Source: Nitrosomonadales bacterium
GTDB lineage: Bacteria; Pseudomonadota; Gammaproteobacteria; Burkholderiales; SG8-39
Assembly (NCBI GenBank): GCA_005240145.1
Contig: SBAS01000011.1
Location: 1 to 57,867 of the forward strand
DNA: 57,867 nucleotides
Direction: 5' to 3'
Shown piece by piece: positions 51,290 through 57,867 of this stretch (within the stretch, counting starts at the first letter, position 1; every line of letters starts with the position of its first letter). The notes below the pieces were generated by a model, which was not told where the DNA came from, ran no database searches, and worked only from the letters and a program-made list of their open reading frames with translations. Both the position numbers and the translations under genes were made by a program.

Positions 51290-53838
51290 AGCTTCTTTAA
51301 CCGGTAGAGCAGTTCGAGAGCCTCGCGCGGCGTGAGTTCGTCCGGATTGACGCCTTGCAGGGTTTCGCGCAGGACGTCGTTCTCCGGTTCTGCCTGTTTT
51401 TTTTCATGCAAGAATAAATCGTCCTGACCGCCGCGCTGGAGACTCTGCTCCTCGAGCATCTCCAGGTATTTCCTCGCCTGGCGGATCACCGGCTTCGGCA
51501 CGCCGGCGAGCGCGGCCACCTGCAGGCCGTAGCTGCGGTCGGCGGGGCCTTCCTCCACCGAGTGCAGGAACACGATGCTGTCCTTGTGCTCCACCGCGTC
51601 GAGGTGGATGTTGGCGGCGGCCTTGTATTCGAGCGCGAGGCGCGTCAGTTCGAAATAGTGCGTGGCAAAGAGCGTTAGAGACCGGTTCTTCTCCAGGATG
51701 AACCTGCCGATGGCCCAGGCGAGCGAGAGTCCGTCGAAGGTCGAGGTGCCGCGGCCGATCTCGTCCATCAGAACCAGGCTGGAGGCGGTGGCGTTGTGCA
51801 GGATGTTGGCGCTTTCGGTCATCTCGACCATGAAGGTGGAGCGCCCGCCCGCCAAGTCGTCCGAGGCGCCGACGCGCGTGTAGATCTGGTCGAGCGGGCC
51901 GATGCGAGCGCTCTTCGCGGGTACAAAGGATCCGACGTGCGCCATGAGCGCGATCAGGGCCACTTGGCGCATGTAGGTGGACTTGCCGCCCATGTTCGGG
52001 CCGGTAATGAGGAGCAGCTGGCGCGCCGGCGAAAGGGTGCAGCCGTTGGCGATGAAATTTCCGATCCGCGCCTCCACCACGGGGTGGCGGCCGGCTTCGA
52101 TTTCCAGCCCGCTCTCGGCGCGGAAAACGGGCCGGCAGTAGTTCCGCTTGAGGGCTACGTCGGCGAAACAGCAGAGCACGTCCAGCTGGGCAAGGGCGCG
52201 GGCGATCGTCTGCAGCCGGCGAATTTCCTTCTGCAGCAGACCGAGGACTTCCTCGTACAGCAATTTTTCGAGCGCGAGCGCGCGGTCACGCGCCGACAGC
52301 GCCTTGTCCTCGAAGGCTTTCAGTTCCGGCGTGATGTAGCGCTCCGCGTTCTTCAGCGTCTGGCGGCGCCGGTAGTCGTCGGGCACCTTGCCGGCGTGGG
52401 AATTCGTCACCTCGATGTGGTAGCCGTGCACGTTGTTGTAGGCGACGCGCAGGTTGGGGATTCCAGTGCGTTCTCGTTCCTTCTTTTCCAACGAAACCAG
52501 AAACATGCTTGCGTTCGACTGCAGCCCCCGCAGTTCGTCGAGTTCCGTTGAATAACCGTCGGCGATCACGCCGCCGTCGCGCAGCATCGAGGAGGGTTCA
52601 GGTGCGATGGCTTTCCTGAGAATGGCGTGGCAGTCCGCAGGAGTTTGCAGTTCTTCGCGGAGTCTTTTCAGCAAATCCACAGGGGAAGGAACGAGAGGCT
52701 GCAAATCAGAGAGCAAACCCAGGCTGTCCCTCAATCCGGAAAGGTCGCGAGGCCGGGCGTTCTTCAGGGCGATGCGTGAGGCAATGCGCTCGACGTCGGC
52801 AAATCGGCGCAGGGTTGTCTGGATGTCCTTGCCTTTTTCGAGAAGAGTTTCAACCGCATCATTGCGATCCGACAAGACAGCCTGATCCCTCAGGGGGTGG
52901 TGCAGCCAGTGGCGCAGCAACCGGCTGCCCATGCCGGTAGCGCATTCGTCCAGCAGCGCGAAGAGCGTCGGCGCGGGCTCGCCGCGCAGCGTCTCGGTGA
53001 TCTCCAGGTTGCGCCGCGTCGCGGCGTCCATGCGCAGGTACTCGCCGGCGCGCTCGGCGCGCACCGCGCTTACATGGGCGAGCGCCTGGCCCTGGGTCTT
53101 CCTCCCGTAGTCGAGCAGCGCGCCGCAGGCGGCGATCGCGGGTTCGAGGTCCTCGCAGCCATACCCGGCGAGTGTCGCTGCGCCGAGTTGCTCGAGGAGC
53201 TTCTTGCGCCCGGACTCGAACTCGAAGTGCCATGCCGGCAGGCGTGTCACGGTGTAGCCCGGCAGCTCGAGGCCGTCGGCGGCAAGAATCTCGGCCGGCG
53301 CAATGCGGCGCAGTTCGTTGTCGAGCGCCTGGGGCGCGATTTCTGCGACCCTCAGATCGCCGCTCGCGACCGACAACCAGGCCAGTCCGATGGCTGACTT
53401 GACCGCGTGTATCGAAAGCACGACGTTATCGGTTTTTTCATCCAGCAAGGCAGGGTCGGTCAGCGTTCCCGGCGTGACGATGCGCGTGACCTCGCGCTCC
53501 ACCGGGCCCTTGGCGGTGGCGACGTCGCCGACCTGCTCGCAGATCGCCACCGACTCGCCCATTTTCACCAGCTTGGCGAGGTACTGCTCCACCGAATGCG
53601 CCGGCACGCCCGCCATTGTCACCGGCGCGCCCGCCGACTGGCCGCGCGCGGTCAGCGTGAGGTCGAGCAGCCGCGAGCCTTTTTCGGCGTCGTCGTAAAA
53701 CAGCTCGTAGAAATCCCCCATGCGGTAGAACATCAGGATCGCCGGATGCTGCGCCTTCAAGCGCAGGTACTGCTGCATCATGGGCGTATGTTCAACCGAT
53801 GCTACGCCTGCGGCTTTTACAGTACCCTCTGATTTCAA
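51286..53838 (-). CDS. mutS: DNA mismatch repair protein MutS
   Basis: An 850-residue MutS. Mismatch-binding motif [12 protein letters not shown] (Phe-x-Glu) is near the N-terminus; Walker A is [16 protein letters not shown], followed by [17 protein letters not shown] and ATHYFELT. The C-terminal helix-turn-helix end ([16 protein letters not shown]) is complete. The only upstream start is TTG 53838; ATG 53781 and 53778 (MMQQYL) are internal alternatives. Of the first 18 codons only 6 end in G or C, against 17 of the next 18, so the 5' end seems to have been replaced by AT-richer DNA when the neighbouring integrase island arrived. Confidence 0.95.
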   Translation of the reverse strand: MKSEGTVKAAGVASVEHTPMMQQYLRLKAQHPAILMFYRMGDFYELFYDDAEKGSRLLDLTLTARGQSAGAPVTMAGVPAHSVEQYLAKLVKMGESVAICEQVGDVATAKGPVEREVTRIVTPGTLTDPALLDEKTDNVVLSIHAVKSAIGLAWLSVASGDLRVAEIAPQALDNELRRIAPAEILAADGLELPGYTVTRLPAWHFEFESGRKKLLEQLGAATLAGYGCEDLEPAIAACGALLDYGRKTQGQALAHVSAVRAERAGEYLRMDAATRRNLEITETLRGEPAPTLFALLDECATGMGSRLLRHWLHHPLRDQAVLSDRNDAVETLLEKGKDIQTTLRRFADVERIASRIALKNARPRDLSGLRDSLGLLSDLQPLVPSPVDLLKRLREELQTPADCHAILRKAIAPEPSSMLRDGGVIADGYSTELDELRGLQSNASMFLVSLEKKERERTGIPNLRVAYNNVHGYHIEVTNSHAGKVPDDYRRRQTLKNAERYITPELKAFEDKALSARDRALALEKLLYEEVLGLLQKEIRRLQTIARALAQLDVLCCFADVALKRNYCRPVFRAESGLEIEAGRHPVVEARIGNFIANGCTLSPARQLLLITGPNMGGKSTYMRQVALIALMAHVGSFVPAKSARIGPLDQIYTRVGASDDLAGGRSTFMVEMTESANILHNATASSLVLMDEIGRGTSTFDGLSLAWAIGRFILEKNRSLTLFATHYFELTRLALEYKAAANIHLDAVEHKDSIVFLHSVEEGPADRSYGLQVAALAGVPKPVIRQARKYLEMLEEQSLQRGGQDDLFLHEKKQAEPENDVLRETLQGVNPDELTPREALELLYRLKKL

Positions 53839-53841
53839 TGG

Positions 53842-53870
53842 TTTACGTTATCCAATATACTGATTAAAAT
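53842..53870 (+). promoter_or_regulatory. candidate integrase promoter
   Basis: TTTACG (53842-53847) and TAAAAT (53865-53870) are separated by 17 bases, a good sigma-70 match facing the integrase (TTG 53911, preceded by GAGG). The same AT-rich stretch must hold the mutS promoter on the other strand, where TATATT is a possible -10. Integrase and mutS expression may therefore influence each other. Confidence 0.5.
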
Positions 53871-53910
53871 GAGTGCCACGCCGCTCTAGGCATAGCATGA
53901 GGTATAACAT

Positions 53911-55080
53911 TTGAAGCCCCTGACTGATGCAGTTCTCAAGCGCGTCAAGCCCGGAATTACCCTCGCCGACGGCCTGGTGCCCGGCCTCCGCTACCGCTCA
54001 GGAACGTGGATTCTGAGGTATCGGCACGACGAAGGCGAGAGGCGGCTGCTCAAGCAGGTCAAGCTGGGCGCGTTGCCGGTCATGGACCTGGAAAAGGCTC
54101 GCGCCAGGGCGCGGGAATTGAAGGCCGAGCGGCAGGCAGGCACCAGCCCTCAGGCATTCGTGCAGATGCAGAAGGATGAGATGGCCGCTGGCAACGCGGC
54201 CCACGCGAAACAGCGCTACGAGGTTCGCGATCTATTAATCCATTACGGCAACGAGCATATCAACCAGCGCCGCAGCAAAAAAGGCATCTACGAATCCGTT
54301 AACCTCTTCAAGCGCCTGCCGGAGGAGTTCATGGAGCGCCCCGCGCAGACCATCCAGCGGTCAGAGGCTCATGGCCTCCTGCAGCTATTCGAAGCGCCTT
54401 CCGTGCGGCGCACCCTCGGGCGGGAGTTGCGCGCTGCATGGGACCATGCGATTGCCGCTGGGCGCATCGAGGAGAGGAATCCTTTCGTCAAGCTTAAGCT
54501 GCCTCCGCAGGGCAAGCGCGGTCGCTATCTGAACGATGCGGAATTGAAGCTGCTGCTGGCGTGGCTGCCTAGCCTGCCGCGCACCAGCCGCGACGTGCTG
54601 CACCTGATGTTGCTCTGCGGTCCGCGGCCGGTGGAGGTCTGTTCGCTGAGGCGTACGGACGTCCAGGGTAACGTAGCGCAGCTACTCGACACCAAAACCG
54701 GCAACCCACGCGATTTGCACCTGCCCATGCAGGCGCAGGCCATCATCGACGCGCGGCCTGTGGCAAAGCGGGCCAAGGACGCGGTATGGCTATTTCCCTC
54801 CCCGACCATGCGCGGCAAGCACCTGGACCAGAAGGCCGCCTACCTCGGAATTTACGCGCGACGCGACGACATGCCGGTAAAGGACTTCACGCTCTACGAC
54901 GCGCGTCGCACGTTCAGGACAGGCCTCTCCCGCATCGGTTGCCCGCAGGAGGTTGCAGAGCTATTGATCGGCCATTCCAAGGCGGGGATCGTGGGCGTCT
55001 ACGACTTGAGCAGCAGGCCTGAGGAGCAGCGGCTGTGGGTGCAGAAGTGGGCCGATCACCTAGACACGCTTAGACCGTAG
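53911..55080 (+). CDS. tyrosine-type site-specific integrase
   Basis: A 389-residue tyrosine recombinase: N-terminal DUF4102-like arm-binding part (LKRVKPGITLADGLVPGLRY), SAM-like core-binding domain, then the catalytic domain with Arg239 (LCGPRPVEVCSLR), Lys262 (DTKTGNP), Arg332 in YDARRTFRTGL, His355 (LIGHSKAGI) and Tyr364 (VGVYDLS). The usual His of HxxR is Tyr329. TTG 53911 has a GAGG ribosome site. It lies divergent to mutS and heads an island of SRAP, nuclease and methyltransferase genes. No tRNA lies beside it, so the attachment site is probably the mutS 5' region. Confidence 0.92.
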   Translation: MKPLTDAVLKRVKPGITLADGLVPGLRYRSGTWILRYRHDEGERRLLKQVKLGALPVMDLEKARARARELKAERQAGTSPQAFVQMQKDEMAAGNAAHAKQRYEVRDLLIHYGNEHINQRRSKKGIYESVNLFKRLPEEFMERPAQTIQRSEAHGLLQLFEAPSVRRTLGRELRAAWDHAIAAGRIEERNPFVKLKLPPQGKRGRYLNDAELKLLLAWLPSLPRTSRDVLHLMLLCGPRPVEVCSLRRTDVQGNVAQLLDTKTGNPRDLHLPMQAQAIIDARPVAKRAKDAVWLFPSPTMRGKHLDQKAAYLGIYARRDDMPVKDFTLYDARRTFRTGLSRIGCPQEVAELLIGHSKAGIVGVYDLSSRPEEQRLWVQKWADHLDTLRP

Positions 55081-55089
55081 GCTTTTGCG

Positions 55090-56067
55090 TCAGGCGGCCA
55101 GTCGCTGATGCTCGTAGTAGTGGCGCACCCTGTCGTCCAGGATCGCCTGCAATTCCTCCTTTGATCGCCCCTCAGGTGACAGCCAGGCATCCAGGTTCTC
55201 GAACTTGATCGGAATGGGGCAGCGGTCATGCCCAGTTGCCGCGACCTCGGGCGGCGGATCATCGGTAATCACGGCGAACGAATAAAGGTCTGGTTCGCCG
55301 TCCTTCTGCCAGCAATCCCAAAGACAAGCGAACAGCATCGGTTCCACGGCCTGCGGCTTAAATTCAAGCACCAGATTCTTGGACTTTTCTCCTGGCTTCA
55401 AGGTGCGATGCTCGAAATCCTCCAACGCCACGTTTTCATAGAATGCATCGGCGACCATGACGGCGTGCCGCTTGCCCCATACGTTCTTCCAGTAGCCGTC
55501 TAGGTTGTCGCGGCGCGCGTTGTAGAGGCCGTCATACTGCTTGTCGATGCTGGCAGGCTTGCCGTTCTGGCGGCAGTGGTAGCGCATCGGCATTACCGCC
55601 CGTTCGCCGTCCACACTCGCAAGCACGAGCGTGTACCACATAGGGTAGATGCGGCGATCGGCTTCACGCACGTCATTGCTGTCGAGGCGGGCGAGCTGCT
55701 TCATGTGCCACTCAACCTTGTCGGCGGCGATGCGCATTTCGTCGAGCGCCTTCTTGGTTTCCTTGCCTGTCAGGGCGCGCTCGGCCTTTACCAATCGCGT
55801 GCGCTGCTGGAACAGCCCGGCTTCCAGCGCGGTGCGGCGATTGGCGCGGACCCGCGCGAACAGAGCGGCAGTCTCGGTATCCGCCGAGTCGGTCGATTTT
55901 TCAAACGCGACCTCTAGCGCCTTGGTAAACCTGATTTTGACCTTCGTATTGTTGGGGAAAGCGTCGCGCTCAAGAAGCTCTTTTATCGCGTCGCGGCGAA
56001 TACGATCGTTCTCGCCGTGGCGGGAAAGCCAGCGCAAGCTCTCGGTCTCCATTGCGGAGTAGCACAT
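55090..56067 (-). CDS. SRAP domain protein (YedK/HMCES family), enlarged
   Basis: A 325-residue SOS-response-associated peptidase-fold protein that crosslinks to abasic sites in single-stranded DNA. Catalytic residues are all present: Cys2 (MCYSAM; start 56067 chosen so Cys follows the removed Met), Asn183 (LYNARRDN), Glu211 (ADAFYENV) and His280 (TGHDRCPIPI). E. coli YedK is about 222 residues; the extra length is a helical, Lys/Arg/Glu-rich insert at about residues 30-130. A LexA-like box lies 24 bases upstream of the ATG, so DNA damage should induce it. It is convergent with the integrase (10 bases apart). Confidence 0.9.
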   Translation of the reverse strand: MCYSAMETESLRWLSRHGENDRIRRDAIKELLERDAFPNNTKVKIRFTKALEVAFEKSTDSADTETAALFARVRANRRTALEAGLFQQRTRLVKAERALTGKETKKALDEMRIAADKVEWHMKQLARLDSNDVREADRRIYPMWYTLVLASVDGERAVMPMRYHCRQNGKPASIDKQYDGLYNARRDNLDGYWKNVWGKRHAVMVADAFYENVALEDFEHRTLKPGEKSKNLVLEFKPQAVEPMLFACLWDCWQKDGEPDLYSFAVITDDPPPEVAATGHDRCPIPIKFENLDAWLSPEGRSKEELQAILDDRVRHYYEHQRLAA

Positions 56068-56091
56068 TGACCAATCGTAGCAGTACGGATA

Positions 56092-56107
56092 CTGTATTTC
56101 CATACAC
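56092..56107. promoter_or_regulatory. LexA (SOS) box candidate
   Basis: CTGTATTTCCATACAC matches the CTGT-N8-ACAG operator at 7 of 8 positions, and the arms extend to TACTGTAT and ATACACTA. It lies between the divergent SRAP gene (ATG 56067) and the zinc-ribbon ORF (ATG 56109), so LexA bound here would block both. SRAP proteins are classic SOS-associated genes, which supports the call. Confidence 0.65.
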
Positions 56108-56108
56108 T

Positions 56109-56393
56109 ATGGCCCACCACCGACCCCCGGCGACTCCCGTCCAAGCCATGTCTGAGTGGCGGTGCCCCCTATGCTTGTGCAGGACGTACTTGCGTGTAGT
56201 AGTTAGCAAGCCGCAGGGTGGTCTGTATGAGACGGATTTCTTTCAATGCTGGCGCTGCACCAATATGTTCCGCGACCCGGAAAAGTACGCTCGACTCGGA
56301 ATGCCGATTCGGCGATGGTGCGGCGACGTAGGGCCTAAGACGCTCGCGGAAGCGCACCACTTTTGGCGCGAGGATTTGGAAAGAAAGGAATAA
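56109..56393 (+). CDS. small zinc-ribbon protein
   Basis: A 94-residue protein (or 81 residues if ATG 56148 is used) with two Cys pairs, WRCPLCLCRT and FQCWRCTNMF, spaced like a zinc ribbon, and an amphipathic C-terminus (TLAEAHHFWREDLERKE). I do not recognise a family. The first start lies against the LexA-like box with no ribosome site, so the second ATG may be used. It is 21 bases before the nuclease gene and probably co-transcribed with it. Confidence 0.6.
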   Translation: MAHHRPPATPVQAMSEWRCPLCLCRTYLRVVVSKPQGGLYETDFFQCWRCTNMFRDPEKYARLGMPIRRWCGDVGPKTLAEAHHFWREDLERKE

Positions 56394-56414
56394 CTTTGGC
56401 AGCGAGACTATCTC

Positions 56415-56879
56415 ATGCTTAGAGTGCTTCTCGCGCTGTACCTTGTCCTCAGCGCCGGGATTAGCCTCGCGGCGGAAATCTCCGGCATCGTCACCGAGAT
56501 TCAGGACGGCGACACTCTGACGCTCGTCAACTGGCAATACACCTACCGCATCCGGCTGGCTGATATCGACACGCCCGAGCTGGCGCAGCCGCGCGGCGTA
56601 GACGCGAGGACAAGCCTCTTCCATATTTGCGGCCTGAAGCGGGCCGTTGCGGAGACGCGCGGCGAGGACTTCCGCGGGCGCACACTTGCCACGGTTACCT
56701 GTGCGGGTGTGGATTCGAGCGCGGAGCAGGTGCGGCGCGGCTGGGCGTGGGTCTATCCCCAATACGCACCTAAGGGCTCGCCGCTCTACCGCATCGAGAA
56801 CGAGGCCCGTCTAGCCAGGCGCGGGCTATGGCAGGATGCTAGTCCAGTGCCGCCGTGGGAGTGGCGGCAAGGGCGTTAA
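56415..56879 (+). CDS. secreted thermonuclease-like (SNase) protein
   Basis: A 154-residue staphylococcal-nuclease-fold protein with a signal peptide (MLRVLLALYLVLSAGISLAA). The catalytic strands are GIVTEIQDGDTLTL, YRIRLADIDTPELAQPRG (Arg, Asp and Glu of the SNase site) and DFRGRTLATVTCAG (second Arg region). The C-terminus EARLARRGLWQDASPVPPWE, then WRQGR, is typical. Such nucleases are frequent cargo on integrative elements and act in the periplasm on DNA/RNA. It starts 21 bases after the zinc-ribbon gene. Confidence 0.88.
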   Translation: MLRVLLALYLVLSAGISLAAEISGIVTEIQDGDTLTLVNWQYTYRIRLADIDTPELAQPRGVDARTSLFHICGLKRAVAETRGEDFRGRTLATVTCAGVDSSAEQVRRGWAWVYPQYAPKGSPLYRIENEARLARRGLWQDASPVPPWEWRQGR

Positions 56880-56898
56880 GGACTTATCCTTCCGGGCA

Positions 56899-57861
56899 AT
56901 GAAAAAAACACAAGCTAGACCAATTGGTATTGACCTGTTTTCTGGCGCAGGCGGACTTAGTCTCGGTTTCGAGCAAGCGGGTTTTGATGTAGTGGCTGCG
57001 GTTGAGATTGACCCCATTCATGCCGCCGCCCATAAATTCAACTTTCCCAGGTGCGCAACGATCTGCCGCAGCGTCGTGCCGACCTCTGGCGAGTTCATTC
57101 GCAAGAAGGCGAACATTGGCAACAAGGACGTAGATGTCGTATTCGGGGGCGCGCCTTGCCAGGGATTTTCGATGATCGGTAAGCGCGCTTTGGATGATCC
57201 TCGAAACGCCCTTGTTCATCACTTCGTCCGGCTTGTTTTGGAACTGCAACCAAAGTATTTCGTGTTCGAGAACGTCAAAGGCCTTACCTTTGGCAGTCAT
57301 CGCCAGTTTCTCACCGAGATTATTGATGCCTTCAAAGACGCGAAGTATCAGGTCGTCGAGGATTACGAGGTTTTGAACGCTGCCGACTATGGTGTACCGC
57401 AGGATCGCAAGCGGCTCTTTCTCATTGGCGCTAGGCGCGGCCAACGGATTCCGAGCTATCCCAAAGGAATGTCCAAGCGAACGACTGTTCGAGAAGCGCT
57501 GTCGGACCTGCCAAACGCCGATGATTTTCCCGCGCTCGCGATGCGCGATTGGGCGAAAGCACGATTCAAGAAATCTTCTGCATACGCAGCGCGACTGAGG
57601 GGACTCGAGAAGGATTCAGAGGACTACTCCTACCCGCGGGAGTATGACAAGACAATTCTCACGAGTAGCCTGCGGACTGAGCATACGGCACTGTCAAAGC
57701 GGCGTTTCGCGCAGACGCCGCCAGGAAAGACGGAGCCTGTAAGTCGATTTCTCAAGCTCGACCCCGACGGGTGTCGGCGCGCGTTTAAATTTGACCAGCT
57801 CTGCGCGTTGAATTTTGACCAGGGGCTTTTGCCTTCCCGTCATAGTCTGGTTTGTGGATAA
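56899..57861 (+). pseudogene. C5-cytosine DNA methyltransferase, 3'-truncated
   Basis: A Dcm-type methyltransferase with motif I IDLFSGAGGLSLGF, motif IV GGAPCQGFS (nucleophile Cys87), motif VI FENVKGL and motif VIII VPQDRKRLFLIG. After about residue 290 (SRFLKLDPDG) the family sequence stops: the target-recognition end, motif IX and motif X are missing. The remaining 30 codons are encoded by what looks like an IS terminus beginning near 57772. Start 56899 gives the family's usual N-terminus. No restriction partner is visible; it may be an island anti-restriction or solitary methylase, now inactive. Confidence 0.85.
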
Positions 57862-57867
57862 GTGTAC
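57772..57867. mobile_element. probable IS21-family left end
   Basis: Starting TGTCGGCGCGC at the point where methyltransferase homology ends, the DNA contains two spaced copies of a repeat, AAATTTGACCAG (57787-57798) and AATTTTGACCAG (57811-57822), 24 bases apart. Tandem TTGACCAG-type terminal repeats inside a TG-ending inverted repeat are the style of IS21-family elements. The transposase genes would lie beyond the window; the contig may have broken at this repeated element. Confidence 0.55.

Noticed and set aside
56884-57444. 186-codon minus-strand ORF opposite the methyltransferase
   Set aside because: The plus strand holds all methyltransferase motifs through this stretch.

Overview
The window looks like a chromosomal piece of a GC-rich betaproteobacterium of the Burkholderiales type. 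Several solute-binding proteins of the Bug/TctC family, small CoA-ligase and acyl-CoA dehydrogenase operons, Mla and Liv transporters and TTG/GTG starts all point that way, but this is inference from gene content because no rRNA or tRNA gene is present. Genes are packed very tightly. Most same-strand neighbours overlap by 1-4 bases at ATGA or GTGA junctions, and no gene-free stretch exceeds about 220 bases. I recognise no DNA-binding transcription factor.

Layout. 1-4231: a broken enoyl-CoA hydratase, then CoA ligase, MFS carrier and acyl-CoA dehydrogenase (acyl-CoA catabolism). 4228-8074 (minus): sorbosone dehydrogenase-like PQQ enzyme, di-haem cytochrome c and a PqqU/YncD-like TonB receptor, which together read as PQQ capture plus PQQ-dependent sugar oxidation. 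8160-12514: orphan biotin carrier, Bug protein, GST relic, PP2C phosphatase, CoA ligase and an unknown protein. 12536-18862: amidase and a VOC protein, divergent from a cobalt-type nitrile hydratase (alpha, beta, accessory) that runs into pxpB-pxpC-pxpA (5-oxoprolinase). With the nearby CoA ligase this suggests nitrile to amide to acid to acyl-CoA. 18849-21705: Old Yellow Enzyme, flavin reductase, SDR and a truncated Bug gene.

21923-25219 is a compositionally different cassette (aldehyde dehydrogenase, membrane protein, alkylglycerol monooxygenase-like protein) translationally coupled to choline sulfatase betC. 26832-33602: a Bug gene, a sulfatase relic, an enolase-superfamily enzyme, a PanB-like enzyme, a TauD-type dioxygenase, a frameshifted Bug gene, an M19 dipeptidase and a glycine-zipper protein. 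33603-38717: a complete livFGMH plus binding protein operon next to an intradiol dioxygenase. 38763-41458: ferredoxin fdxA, split aconitase X and a lipoprotein-type amidase. 41525-47795: SDR with a zinc-knuckle extension, ankyrin protein, TonB, a degenerate HD-GYP regulator, CoA ligase and TatD. 47822-51289: an mla-type lipid transport operon. 51286-53838: mutS.

53839-57867 is the start of a mobile island: a tyrosine integrase beginning 72 bases from the mutS start codon, an SRAP (YedK/HMCES) protein behind a LexA-like box, a zinc-ribbon protein, a secreted nuclease and a C5 DNA methyltransferase cut off by what looks like an IS21-family end at the window edge. The first codons of mutS share the island's AT-rich composition, so the island appears to have inserted into, and rebuilt, the 5' end of mutS.
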